NCBI GenBank assembly: GCA_965200645.1
Contig: CBDAUN010000003.1
Coordinates: 1,240,001 to 1,304,000 of the forward strand
Direction: 5' to 3'
DNA: 64,000 nt
Origin: CBDAUN01 sp965200645
GTDB lineage: Bacteria > Pseudomonadota > Gammaproteobacteria > Arenicellales > JAJDZL01
The notes beneath the pieces were generated by a model. It was given only the letters and a program-made list of their open reading frames with translations, did not search any database and had not been told where the DNA came from. The translations under genes were made by a program, and so were the position numbers. Numbering within the stretch: position 1 is the stretch's first letter; every line of letters starts with the position of its first letter. Shown here piece after piece: positions 52,546-61,824 of this stretch.

Positions 52546-53508
52546 CTAAGTTCTGGCACCTTCCGGAAGCGCGTATTCGTACAAGTCGATTTGTGCACCG
52601 GGACGCCGTTGAACAATTGAAGTCAACTCATTGCCTTTGTATTCATACCTAACACTGTAGCCTGTAATCTCGCGTACTTCCCGATTCTTGTACACAGTTT
52701 CGCAGCGAAGTTCCGTTCTGCTACTGCCAGAGTTACGATGATTTTTCTTCTCCAGATCCCGCCCGATGGATGCACCTAGCAAAGCACCTGCGACCTTAGA
52801 GGCATCAGAATCGTCCAGTTCGTTTGCTAACGAACCGCCAATGATTGCACCGAGTAATTCGGGAGTATGCGAATTACCACCGCCGCCGCCACTTACTTGC
52901 ACTCTACGACATTCTTCCTCTGGCACTGTCTCAATTACTGTTGAAAAGCGCGTGGAATAACCAAGCACCGGAACTGTAGCCGTCACCGCATGACTTGATG
53001 ACTCAACGGGCGCAACAAACACATCGAGATCAATTGTTGACCCCGGTCGATAGTCTAAGGCTGATGTATACAACCTGCCTTTATACTCATAACTGACATC
53101 ATAGCCGTCGTTTTCACGTACTTCCGCATTCCTATAAACGGTTTCGCAACGAAGTTCGGTTCTACTACTACCGGAATTACGTTTATTTTTATTCTCCAGA
53201 TCCCGTCCGATGGATGCACCTAGCAAAGCACCTGCGACCTTAGAGGTATCAGAATCGTCTAGTTCGTTTGCTAGCGAACCGCCAATGATTGCACCGAGTA
53301 ATTCTGGGGTATGTGAATTCCCCCCTGAACCCCCTTTCACTCTCACTCTGTAACATTCTTCTTCTGGAATTTTCTTGACTGCGTAAACGTAGCGCTCTGA
53401 AATGCTTTTGACTGGCACAGTCACGGAATATACCGGACTGGAAAAACTTGGACCACTCGCGACCAATAGACATCCCACAGACGCCAACTGCATAAATCTC
53501 TTTAACAT
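52546..53508 (-). CDS. Duplicated glycine-zipper envelope protein
   Basis: The 320-residue protein has a signal peptide (about 1-24; the Cys at 13 is not in a good lipobox) and two nearly identical halves. Each half contains a Y-rich beta segment, a glycine-zipper helix pair (LGAIIGGSLANELDD and VAGALLGASIGRDLE) and a tail with RTELRCETVY. Glycine-zipper 2TM proteins of the Rickettsia 17-kDa antigen/SlyB type sit in the outer membrane or periplasm. Single-domain relatives are about 150 residues, so this is an in-frame fusion of two copies. The gene has its own 5' region and converges with the flavoprotein gene. Confidence 0.85.
   Translation of the reverse strand: MLKRFMQLASVGCLLVASGPSFSSPVYSVTVPVKSISERYVYAVKKIPEEECYRVRVKGGSGGNSHTPELLGAIIGGSLANELDDSDTSKVAGALLGASIGRDLENKNKRNSGSSRTELRCETVYRNAEVRENDGYDVSYEYKGRLYTSALDYRPGSTIDLDVFVAPVESSSHAVTATVPVLGYSTRFSTVIETVPEEECRRVQVSGGGGGNSHTPELLGAIIGGSLANELDDSDASKVAGALLGASIGRDLEKKNHRNSGSSRTELRCETVYKNREVREITGYSVRYEYKGNELTSIVQRRPGAQIDLYEYALPEGART
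52739..53344 (-). repeat. Intragenic 444-bp tandem duplication
   Basis: Blocks around 52741-52890 and 53185-53334 are nearly identical at DNA level, including long exact runs such as the one starting CCGATGGATGCACC at 52763 and 53207. The offset is 444 bp (148 codons), preserving frame. High DNA identity against diverged flanks suggests a recent duplication or ongoing gene conversion. Confidence 0.8.
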
Positions 53509-53747
53509 GACTAATCCTCACTTAACGAATTTTGGTAAGGTCACGAAAAATTTTTATCCGTAATCACCAATGAACTACTACTAACCTATAGTATACAAAG
53601 TCAAACAACCTATGAAAGTTCGTCTTGTTTGCATAACTATACTTTACAGACAAGCAAATCGGTTCATTGTTCCAATCGAGGTGATCAAGGGGAGGTAGGT
53701 GGATAGGAACTGCCAAATTAATGTTTCTGTCAGTTCACGGTGGCCAA

Positions 53748-54992
53748 CTAAGGCACAATTTCTTCAATGACAATATCCACTTTTGTATCCGAACCGGGCG
53801 AAACAGGTTCCGACTGGCCAAAAACATCCCCACTTGAAGCTCGCGGCTGACCAGACTTAGCTATTCTGGCAACAACTTCTACACGGTCAAACTCCGATAA
53901 GCGAAGGTTAGGCATCATCGCCATACTATCGTCAAGGGTGATGTCAAGTGGTAAATCCTTTACCTGGTGTCGGACAACTGCCAAAGGCATAGGTGGCCCC
54001 TCTACAGCTCGAGCAAGAACGAATACGGTAGTATCCGGATCTATCCCTTCAGCAACAGAGGGACTCAGGGTGACCGAAACCTGAACAGAAGTTTGCTGCA
54101 CTTCCGGAACCGGTATGGAAGGACTGATTTGTGCCTGAGTTTCTTGCATCAGCCGCATCAACTCCTCCCGAGCTTCGGGATCTTCAATTCCAACTTGTGC
54201 TCTGGCCCACAACTCCAAGGCTTCGGTAAATCTACTTTGCTCGGAAGCGGCTAAACCCGCTAGCCACAATGCCATTGCGTTTTCAGGATCCAACTGCAAC
54301 GCCAGTTGAATCAATGTTTCCGGCTCGCCGGTCAGAACGCCGCCCTGTGCCATTCCTCTTGCGTCAGCTTCACGAACGAGAAGTTCTGCACTGTCTCCCG
54401 CGAGTTGTCTTAACTCAGCAAAAGCTTCCGCACCTTCAGTGTAGCGTTCCTGCAAGACCAGCGATGTCGCCAAAGCGAACCAGGCTCTTTGATCTCCCGG
54501 TTGCTGTTTAACTCGGTTCTCCAATTGGACAGTGATTTCTTCGATGCTCAACTGTTCTTGTGAAGACCTACCATTAGAAGTCGCTACCGGAGTCGCTTGA
54601 CTGAATTGTTGAGTAATTGCTCCCGGCTCACCTAGCGTGAGATACAGCGCCCCGGAGGCAAGTGGAATAAAACTTGCAACGAATATGATTCCATTTCGAT
54701 TTTTCTTCCGACCAACTTCCGACTTTTGCATATCTTCCAATACAAAGTCGTCTTCTACGTCCGTAAGCAGTTCCTTTTCAACTTCCTTTCTTATTGCATC
54801 GGCGTCACTGTCACTTAACTGCCCTTCTTTGAGTTGTCTTTCCACCTCTTCAATTCTTTGACGAGCGACGAGAATATTGCTTTGCTTGCGACCGGCTCCA
54901 GTATTCGGAGGCTTGCGCATCATGATTGGTACGACAGCTAAAACAGCGACTGCAGTTAGAACTGCAGCGATAGCAAGAAATACTACTGACAT
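53748..54992 (-). CDS. ccmI: Cytochrome c maturation protein CcmI (CycH)
   Basis: CcmI chaperones apocytochrome c to the haem ligation complex. The 414-residue protein has an N-terminal helix (1-24), a cytoplasmic coiled coil with leucine pattern (RQRIEEVERQLKEGQLS), a second helix (about 100-118) and a periplasmic TPR domain (about 145-285: RAWFALATSLVLQERYTEGA and AMALWLAGLAASEQSRFTEA), then a beta-rich CycH C-terminal domain. This is the full-length fused CcmI layout. Its gene is last in the ccmE-F-G-H-I order, with 7 bp after ccmH. Confidence 0.92.
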   Translation of the reverse strand: MSVVFLAIAAVLTAVAVLAVVPIMMRKPPNTGAGRKQSNILVARQRIEEVERQLKEGQLSDSDADAIRKEVEKELLTDVEDDFVLEDMQKSEVGRKKNRNGIIFVASFIPLASGALYLTLGEPGAITQQFSQATPVATSNGRSSQEQLSIEEITVQLENRVKQQPGDQRAWFALATSLVLQERYTEGAEAFAELRQLAGDSAELLVREADARGMAQGGVLTGEPETLIQLALQLDPENAMALWLAGLAASEQSRFTEALELWARAQVGIEDPEAREELMRLMQETQAQISPSIPVPEVQQTSVQVSVTLSPSVAEGIDPDTTVFVLARAVEGPPMPLAVVRHQVKDLPLDITLDDSMAMMPNLRLSEFDRVEVVARIAKSGQPRASSGDVFGQSEPVSPGSDTKVDIVIEEIVP

Positions 54993-54999
54993 GCCTTAG

Positions 55000-55455
55000 T
55001 CAGCCGTCAATCAAGCGTTGTGCCTGCATTCGTTGATCTTCACTTAACTCGACTGTGGATTTGCGGCGTCGACGTGAGTAGGACCAATAGGTGATAAATA
55101 CGATGCTCAGGATCAAAACAGGTGCCAGCCATAGCAAGGCTGTAGAAATATTAAAGGGTGGTCGATACAAAACAAAATCGCCAAACCGATCGGTCATAAA
55201 CTTAATGATTTGATCGTCTGAATCACCCTTTTTGATCATCGCATAAGTGCGTTCTCGCAAGTCTTGGGCAAGCGGAGCATTAGAGTCTGCGATGTTTTGG
55301 TTTTGACACACCATGCATCGCAGTTCATCAATTAATGCATGATAGCGATCCTTTTGCTCTGGTGAATCAAACTGCAACAACACGTCGGCCGCATAAGCAG
55401 TTATGCAAAACATAAACAATGCGATTGCAATAATTGAGCGCCAAACCGTCATCAA
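55000..55455 (-). CDS. ccmH: Cytochrome c maturation protein CcmH
   Basis: CcmH is the periplasmic thiol-oxidoreductase that keeps the haem-binding Cys of apocytochromes reduced. The 151-residue protein has a signal peptide (1-22), the LRCMVCQNQ motif with Cys47 and Cys50, and one C-terminal transmembrane helix. The C-terminal TPR part that is fused in E. coli CcmH is encoded here by the separate ccmI, as in Pseudomonas. It lies between ccmG (11 bp) and ccmI. Confidence 0.95.
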   Translation of the reverse strand: MMTVWRSIIAIALFMFCITAYAADVLLQFDSPEQKDRYHALIDELRCMVCQNQNIADSNAPLAQDLRERTYAMIKKGDSDDQIIKFMTDRFGDFVLYRPPFNISTALLWLAPVLILSIVFITYWSYSRRRRKSTVELSEDQRMQAQRLIDG

Positions 55456-55466
55456 TCTTCCTATTG

Positions 55467-55991
55467 CTAAAGCAAAGGCTTGATTTGTTCAGCGATTACT
55501 TCTTCCGTGATCGGACCAACATGCTTGTATTGCACAACTCCATTTGCATCGATAACAAATGTTTCTGGAACGCCATATACGCCCCAATCCAATGCCTCGC
55601 TACCTTCCTGGTCCACTGCAGTCAACAAGTAAGGGTCACCCCAATCCCGCAACCATCTGCGCGCTTCAAGAGGACGATCTTTGTAGTTTAGTCCTATGAT
55701 AGGTATGCCTTCACTTTCCATTTTCATCAGCAAGTCATGTTCCTGCCGACAGGCGACGCACCAACTAGCCCAAACATTCATTACCCAGGAACCTCCATCC
55801 ATTAGACCGGTATTGAAAGTTCTAGTCGCATCACTCAATAGCGGCAACTCCGTAACAGGAGCGACTTTACCGATAAGTGGTGAAGGAACTAATCTTGAAT
55901 CCAGTTTTAACCCGACTGCAAAGAAACAGGCAACAGCAACAAACAGCAATAGTGGAATTAAGAAACGAGGTTGACGAATTGTGTCGAGCAT
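55467..55991 (-). CDS. ccmG: Thiol:disulfide interchange protein CcmG (DsbE)
   Basis: CcmG is a membrane-anchored thioredoxin-fold protein that supplies reductant for cytochrome c maturation. The 174-residue protein has an N-terminal anchor (about 9-28), the redox motif WCVAC (Cys78 and Cys81) and the acidic/cis-Pro region GVYGVPETF typical of DsbE. Its electrons come from DsbD/CcdA, not encoded here. The gene starts 6 bp after ccmF. Confidence 0.95.
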   Translation of the reverse strand: MLDTIRQPRFLIPLLLFVAVACFFAVGLKLDSRLVPSPLIGKVAPVTELPLLSDATRTFNTGLMDGGSWVMNVWASWCVACRQEHDLLMKMESEGIPIIGLNYKDRPLEARRWLRDWGDPYLLTAVDQEGSEALDWGVYGVPETFVIDANGVVQYKHVGPITEEVIAEQIKPLL

Positions 55992-55997
55992 TTTTCG

Positions 55998-57977
55998 TCA
56001 GACGCTCATCGGAGCTGCTTTGGAATCGAGCTCGGACCGGCGTTTAATTGAACTGCGAAGTCGCCGATCGGTAGCGGCAAGGAATCCGCCAAGTGCCATT
56101 AATATTGCCCCACCCCAGATCCAGCGGACGAAAGGCTTGATGTGTAAGCGCATACTCCACGTTCCACTTTCATCCAAGGGTTCACCCATAGATATGTATA
56201 AGTCGCGTATTAATCCCGGACGAATTCCTGCTTCAGTCATAATGTCGGTACGCACTGGATACTCTCTTTTTTCGGGATAAATATCAGCAAATTTTTTACC
56301 ATTTCGACTGACTTCAACGTTTGCCGTATAAGCAATGTAATTTGCTACCGCATGGCGTCTTACACCATTGAACTTAAAGGCGAGACCGCCGAGTTCGTAA
56401 GACTCTCCGGGTGAAATAGCCACGTCCTGTTCCTGCTCGTAAACGCTCACCATGGTGACACCAATAACAAAAACAGCGACACCCAAGTGTGCCAAGGTCA
56501 TCCCCCAAAAGCCACGCGGTAGATTCGACAATGCCGCCAAGCGATTTGGGCGATTCTTCACTCTCAGTGCCACCCCGTACAAAGTCGACGATGCTGTCCA
56601 AAAGGCTAACATCAAGCCAACTGCAGCCAACCACTGATATTCGCCATGAAATACAAACGGCAGCAAGAACCCTGCCGCTATACTAACCATCAGCCATGGC
56701 CACAATCCCTGCATAATACGACTCATTCGGTCTTTCTTCCAACGGGCAATGGCGCCAATACCCAAAGTTGCTGCAAGCGGCATAGTAAGGGGAATGAAGA
56801 CGGAATTGAAATAAGGCGGACCCACCGAAACCTTGCCGAGATTTAATGCATCCAAAAACAACGGATACAGCGTACCCAGCAAAATGGTTACCATCGCCGT
56901 AATGAGAAAAATGTTGTTCAACAAAAATCCAGACTCTTTGGAGATGGTAGAAAATGATCCGGAAGAGCGGATGCTAGGCGCTCGATAGGCGTAAATCGCC
57001 AAGGAACTAATGATCACCACGCAAATCAAGCCGAGTAAAAACACACCTCTGGAAGGGTCGTTGGCGAAAGTATGTACGGATGTGAGCACGCCTGAACGAA
57101 CCAGAAATGCCCCAATGAGGCTCATCGAAAATGTCAGCATTGCAAGCAATACCGTCCATGACTTGAACAGGCCGCGCTTTTCGGTTGCAGACAGCGAATG
57201 AATGAGAGCCGTTCCGGCCAACCAAGGCATGAATGATGCGTTTTCTACCGGGTCCCAGAACCACCAGCCGCCCCAGCCCAGTTCATAATAGGCCCACCAA
57301 CTACCGAGTGCGATCCCAAGAGTCAAAAATATCCAGGCAAGATTTGTCCAAGGTTTCGACCAGCGCGCCCAAGCTGCATCTATGCGACCACTGACCAAAG
57401 CTGCCACCGCAAATGAAAAGGCAACCGAAAAACCCACATAGCCCATGTAAAGCATCGGCGGATGAACCACCAGTCCTGGGTCTTGAAGCAAGGGATTTAA
57501 GTCTCGACCTTCCGCCACCGCAGGCAATAAGCGGTCAAATGGGTTGGAAGTGAGAATCAAAAATAACAAAAATCCAATACTGACAAAACCCAACACCGAG
57601 AGTACGCGAGCAAGAAACTCATCGGGTACATCACGACTGAAAACGGAAAGTGCCGCACTCCAAACAGCGAGAATTAACACCCACAACAACAGTGAGCCTT
57701 CGTGAGCACCCCAAATCGCTGCTATTCTGTAGGCAACTGGCAATGCTGTATTTGAGTTTTCCGCCACATATCTGACAGAGAAGTCATGAGTGACAAACGC
57801 ATAAGCAAGGCAGATAAAGGAAAGGAGTAAAAATATAAACTGCGCTCGACAGGCGAATTTTGCCGTCGCCAGCCAAGAATACATTCCTAACTTAATTCCG
57901 GCAATTGGCAATGCGGTTTGGGCAATTGCCAAACATAGCGCAAGCATCAAGCAGTAGTTACCAATCTCAGGAATCAT
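55998..57977 (-). CDS. ccmF: Haem lyase subunit CcmF
   Basis: CcmF ligates haem to apocytochrome c in the periplasm. The 659-residue protein has about fifteen helices, the conserved WWD domain (GSWWAYYELGWGGWWFWDP, about residues 222-240) and the periplasmic His flanking it. It is full length. It lies between ccmE (10 bp) and ccmG, as in all Ccm system I operons. Confidence 0.96.
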   Translation of the reverse strand: MIPEIGNYCLMLALCLAIAQTALPIAGIKLGMYSWLATAKFACRAQFIFLLLSFICLAYAFVTHDFSVRYVAENSNTALPVAYRIAAIWGAHEGSLLLWVLILAVWSAALSVFSRDVPDEFLARVLSVLGFVSIGFLLFLILTSNPFDRLLPAVAEGRDLNPLLQDPGLVVHPPMLYMGYVGFSVAFSFAVAALVSGRIDAAWARWSKPWTNLAWIFLTLGIALGSWWAYYELGWGGWWFWDPVENASFMPWLAGTALIHSLSATEKRGLFKSWTVLLAMLTFSMSLIGAFLVRSGVLTSVHTFANDPSRGVFLLGLICVVIISSLAIYAYRAPSIRSSGSFSTISKESGFLLNNIFLITAMVTILLGTLYPLFLDALNLGKVSVGPPYFNSVFIPLTMPLAATLGIGAIARWKKDRMSRIMQGLWPWLMVSIAAGFLLPFVFHGEYQWLAAVGLMLAFWTASSTLYGVALRVKNRPNRLAALSNLPRGFWGMTLAHLGVAVFVIGVTMVSVYEQEQDVAISPGESYELGGLAFKFNGVRRHAVANYIAYTANVEVSRNGKKFADIYPEKREYPVRTDIMTEAGIRPGLIRDLYISMGEPLDESGTWSMRLHIKPFVRWIWGGAILMALGGFLAATDRRLRSSIKRRSELDSKAAPMSV

Positions 57978-57987
57978 GACAGTTCAG

Positions 57988-58434
57988 TTACTCCGAGACT
58001 AGAGTCTTTTGCGCTTGCTCTATCGCTTCTGCAGCTTCCGGGGGCATGTAGTTTTCATCATGTTTGGCAAGAACTTGCGATGCAACAAAAATACCAGAGG
58101 CATTCATGGCACCCTTGGCGACGATTCCCTGTCCTTCACGAAATAAGTCTGGCAAAATTCCCGCAAACTTTACGTCGACCACATTGACGGTATCGGTCAA
58201 TTGAAAATTCACATCCAGATTGCTGTCCGGGCGATTCACGCTACCTTCAACAACCAAACCACCAATTCGAAACGCTTTGCCCGCTGGGGGTACTTCACCA
58301 GCCACGACTTCGCTGGGGCTGACAAAATACAGTAGATTGTCCTGAAAAGCGTTGAGGATGAGGGCAAGAGCCGCAGAAACGCCAACGACTACGGCGAGAG
58401 CAGCTGCCAATCTTCTTTTTCTTGTCGGTGTCAT
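57988..58434 (-). CDS. ccmE: Haem chaperone CcmE
   Basis: CcmE binds haem covalently and delivers it to CcmF. The 148-residue protein has one N-terminal helix, an OB-fold domain and the haem-binding His125 with Tyr129 (LAKHDENYMP). The usual upstream ccmABC(D) genes are absent: the next upstream gene is a transporter, 143 bp away in the same orientation. The haem-handling ABC complex must be encoded elsewhere. The maturation system is needed for the cytochrome c domain of coxB. Confidence 0.95.
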   Translation of the reverse strand: MTPTRKRRLAAALAVVVGVSAALALILNAFQDNLLYFVSPSEVVAGEVPPAGKAFRIGGLVVEGSVNRPDSNLDVNFQLTDTVNVVDVKFAGILPDLFREGQGIVAKGAMNASGIFVASQVLAKHDENYMPPEAAEAIEQAQKTLVSE

Positions 58435-58577
58435 TCTTGGTTCAATGCCCTGTTACCATGTAAGAAATATACTCTACCGACTTGTAATTGTGAATTGAAT
58501 AAAAATACAAAGGCGAAGACAGCTTTAGAACGCTTGATAAACTCAATTGACAGAATACCGACTATGCCAGTTGTAAA

Positions 58578-60497
58578 CTAGATACCAAACAGCAGTTGGA
58601 CCATCCCAATCACCACTATCAAAAATAGGATTGTCATGATGCTTCCTGCACGCATGAAATCCGCCACGCGATAGCCACCAGGGCCCTGAATCAAAGCGTT
58701 TACCTGATGAGTAGGAATCAGAAAGGAGTTTGACGTTGCAAGTGCTACCGTCAAAGCAAACACTGCCGGATTTCCACCCACCTGAAGTGCTACATTAATT
58801 GCAATTGGTACCAATAGTACAGTCGCGCCTACATTAGACATAACCAAGGTGAAAATAGTTGCAAGTACCGCGAGTGCAGCCAGCATCACCCACGGTGGAA
58901 AACTACTTAGCAGTATGACAAACTTTTGTGCTACCCAAAAGGCGGTTTCGGTGTGTTCGATCGCTATTCCAAGCGGAAGCAGACAGGCCAGTAAAAAGAC
59001 GCTCTGCCAGCCGATGGCTCGATAGGCCTCATCCATCTTTAGTACACCGGAAACTATCATGCCGACCGCGCCAACCATGAGTGCGGCTGAAAGCGGCAAG
59101 TCCGAAAAGATCACCAGTGCCATAGCGAGTGCAAAAAACAGCATCGCCGATTTAGTCTTTTCTTCACGAAAATCCTCTCTAGGCACGTTGGTGACGATAA
59201 CAAAATTCATAGATTTAGCGAAGTTGTGCAGGTTTCGCCACCGACTGTGAACCACCAAACTATCCCCTGCCTTAAACTGCAAATTAATGAGATCGGCTTT
59301 GATGGGTTTGTCATCTCGATGGCAGGACATCAGAGTGACTCTGAACTTGCGCCTAAATCCCAAATCGACCATGGTCTTGCCGATGGATTTCGAGTATGGC
59401 GGTACAACTAGTTCAGCGATTCCCGAAATATTCTTGTCAAATACTTCCTTGAATACTACGATGTTCTTCTTTAGTTCCAGACCATGTTCATGGGCGTAAT
59501 CCGTAATTCGGTCGTAACGCCCCATGATTGCGATATCGCAATTTTCCTGAATCACAGTTTTTCTTTCTGGCTCAACCACAATCTGACCACCTACATTGAC
59601 GGCAATGATGCGTTCCTCGAAACCACTTTGGTCCTCGATATCACCAACAGTCATTCCTATCATTGAGCTTTCTCGATCGACTCGAAGCTCAAACACCAAT
59701 CCTGTCACCGCGTAGGTATCTCTAATGTAGGCGTGAAATGTTCCCGTTTCAAGGCTTTTTGTTGTGGTACTCGGAAATACATAACGACCCAAGTACATGA
59801 AGTAGATAATTCCAATTATCAAAAGGACGATTCCGATTGGTGTGACGTCGAAAAATCCGAATGGCTCGATAGGTTGAATTCGGTCATGAACGGTATTGCG
59901 AGTCTGTGCCATCAAATCGTTTAGAAGAATCAACGGGCTAGAGCCCACCATGGTGAGGGTACCGCCTAAAATTGCGCAGTATCCCATCGGCATCAGTAGG
60001 CGATTTAAGGGTACTCCGCTACTTTTTGAGATTCGATCAGTAACCGGCAAAAACAGTGCAGCTGCACCGATGTTCTGCATGAATCCAGAAATAATGCCTA
60101 CCGTGCCTGCAATAAAAGTCATAATTCTTTTTTCGGTGTTTCCTGCAATTTCTAGTATTGCACCGGCCAAGCTATTCAAAGCACCTGTCTTATCCAGTCC
60201 GGCCCCAATAATCATCACGGCGATAATAGACATAACCGCATTAGATGAAAATCCATCGAACAGGCGATCTATTGGTATTAGTCCAACGAAAGGGGGAACT
60301 ATGCAGTCGCCCGTGCAACTGCGTTTCATGACTGACTCGACCAAATCCGCTGGAACTAAGCTGCTCAAACCCAGAACAACCAACACCAACACAGCGACAA
60401 CATCCACGCGGAGTATGTCGAATACAAAAAGAACAATGGTAAACGCTAATATAGCGAGTACCGCGAGTTTTACAATGTCTAACTGAACGAGATCCAT
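58578..60497 (-). CDS. SLC13/DASS-family anion transporter with RCK_C domains
   Basis: The 639-residue protein has two transmembrane halves separated by a cytoplasmic region (about 255-430) with two TrkA-C (RCK_C) domains, the layout of the SLC13-type SAC1/CitM permeases. Helix-hairpin signatures include SGFMQNIGAAALFLP and the C-terminal MSNVGATVLLVPIA and TSNSFLIPTHQVNALI. Similar proteins import sulfate, dicarboxylates or other oxyanions using sodium; the substrate is not clear here. The N-terminal half has an unusual small CTGDC loop near residues 60-65. It is divergent from the nitrilase-like gene, with a 278-bp gap. Confidence 0.87.
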   Translation of the reverse strand: MDLVQLDIVKLAVLAILAFTIVLFVFDILRVDVVAVLVLVVLGLSSLVPADLVESVMKRSCTGDCIVPPFVGLIPIDRLFDGFSSNAVMSIIAVMIIGAGLDKTGALNSLAGAILEIAGNTEKRIMTFIAGTVGIISGFMQNIGAAALFLPVTDRISKSSGVPLNRLLMPMGYCAILGGTLTMVGSSPLILLNDLMAQTRNTVHDRIQPIEPFGFFDVTPIGIVLLIIGIIYFMYLGRYVFPSTTTKSLETGTFHAYIRDTYAVTGLVFELRVDRESSMIGMTVGDIEDQSGFEERIIAVNVGGQIVVEPERKTVIQENCDIAIMGRYDRITDYAHEHGLELKKNIVVFKEVFDKNISGIAELVVPPYSKSIGKTMVDLGFRRKFRVTLMSCHRDDKPIKADLINLQFKAGDSLVVHSRWRNLHNFAKSMNFVIVTNVPREDFREEKTKSAMLFFALAMALVIFSDLPLSAALMVGAVGMIVSGVLKMDEAYRAIGWQSVFLLACLLPLGIAIEHTETAFWVAQKFVILLSSFPPWVMLAALAVLATIFTLVMSNVGATVLLVPIAINVALQVGGNPAVFALTVALATSNSFLIPTHQVNALIQGPGGYRVADFMRAGSIMTILFLIVVIGMVQLLFGI

Positions 60498-60775
60498 TTA
60501 AGGACTTTATTCTCGTACAGAACTGCAGTCCTCTTTCCTTGTAGACCTAATTCAGGCGGTATCCCTAAGTGAATAAAGAGGTAATTTAAGTGGGATTTCA
60601 ATTCAGAAGTTTAATGCTACGTCCAAGATAGGCACCAGCAGAAATCTAATATTGCTGGGGCTTCCAATTATAGCAAAATCTTGTTCATAATCTGAAACTT
60701 ACCTACAGATTCACGAATTTATCAAGCATATTTGCTACAATACCTAAGATAGACTTGGTAGAATTTTCAAATACT

Positions 60776-61630
60776 ATGAAAAACCCGAAATTTTCTGTCT
60801 CTTGCATCCAAAACTGCGCTTCAGTTGATTTGCAGAAATCCATTAGAGACGCTGAAGAACTGACTCGTGAAGCGCATTCGGGTGGTGCAGACTTTATCTG
60901 CCTGCCAGAATTCTTTTCTTGTTTAAACATCGACGAGAATGGATTGAATACAGCTCCGCACGCTGAAAAAGATCACCCGGCATTGGCGACATTTCGTTCT
61001 TTGGCTAAAGAAATTCAGACTTGGATTTTGCTGGGGTCGATCGCTGTAATAGATGAACATAGGAATCAGCGCAATCGTTCTGTCTTGATTGACTCCAACG
61101 GCAATGTCACTTCGCGCTACGACAAGATTCATATGTTTGATGTCAATCTTCCCAACGGAGAGATTTATCGGGAATCCGATATATTCTTGCGAGGTAACAC
61201 TGCTGTCGTAGCCAACCTGCCATGGACTTCGGTTGGGCTCACGGTATGTTATGACTTGAGATTTGCGTATCTGTATCGAACGCTGGCTCAAGCAGGAGCA
61301 AAAATCATTACCGTTCCTGCAGCGTTTACTCGTACAACTGGCAGAGCACACTGGCATGTGTTATTAAGAAGCAGGGCTATTGAGACAGGTTGCTATATAG
61401 TCGCACCGTGTCAATACGGTGATCATGGTCAGGCTAAAACCTACGGACATTCACTCATTGTTGATCCTTGGGGGCGAGTCATTGCAGATGGTGGAGAAGA
61501 CCGATGCATCGTCAGTGCGGAACTAGACATGGACGAAGTCGACCAGGCACGTCGGATGGTTCCGGCGCTGCAACATGATCAAAACTATGACACCTACAGC
61601 GGGGATCTTCGGGTTCAGGAAGCTGTATAA
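60776..61630 (+). CDS. Carbon-nitrogen hydrolase (Nit1/NIT2-like amidase)
   Basis: The nitrilase-superfamily catalytic triad is complete: Glu45 (LPEFF), Lys117 (RYDKIHMFDV) and Cys158 (VCYDLRF) in a 284-residue protein. The RYDKIHMFDV and CYDLRF strings are of the Nit1/NIT2 group, deaminated-glutathione amidase or omega-amidase. The ATG at 60776 is preferred; a TTG seven codons upstream has no better ribosome site. These enzymes are usually cytoplasmic repair or salvage hydrolases. The gene is followed 40 bp later by a small membrane protein gene. Confidence 0.9.
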   Translation: MKNPKFSVSCIQNCASVDLQKSIRDAEELTREAHSGGADFICLPEFFSCLNIDENGLNTAPHAEKDHPALATFRSLAKEIQTWILLGSIAVIDEHRNQRNRSVLIDSNGNVTSRYDKIHMFDVNLPNGEIYRESDIFLRGNTAVVANLPWTSVGLTVCYDLRFAYLYRTLAQAGAKIITVPAAFTRTTGRAHWHVLLRSRAIETGCYIVAPCQYGDHGQAKTYGHSLIVDPWGRVIADGGEDRCIVSAELDMDEVDQARRMVPALQHDQNYDTYSGDLRVQEAV

Positions 61631-61670
61631 ACTTAAACCGATTTAACTTACTTTATTTTGAGGAAAGGGA

Positions 61671-61790
61671 ATGAGTGAAGGATTGTTACAGGTGCTGATT
61701 TTTGCACCCATTGTTATCTGTATTGCAGTGCTATTTTGCTTCAGAGGCAAAGGCCCATCTGTGGTAGAGGATTCTCGAGACAACCATTAA
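61671..61790 (+). CDS. Small single-helix membrane protein (39 aa)
   Basis: ATG at 61671 to TAA at 61790 encodes 39 residues: a short N-terminus (MSEGLLQ), one helix (VLIFAPIVICIAVLFCF) and a polar tail (RGKGPSVVEDSRDNH). A strong ribosome site, GAGGAAAGGGA, lies directly upstream. No family is recognised. Strong initiation signals, helix plus charged tail and tight spacing after the nitrilase-like gene support a real gene. Confidence 0.6.
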   Translation: MSEGLLQVLIFAPIVICIAVLFCFRGKGPSVVEDSRDNH

Positions 61791-61824
61791 GAGTACAAGC
61801 ACGACTGTGCTCTGCTCTCGACCT

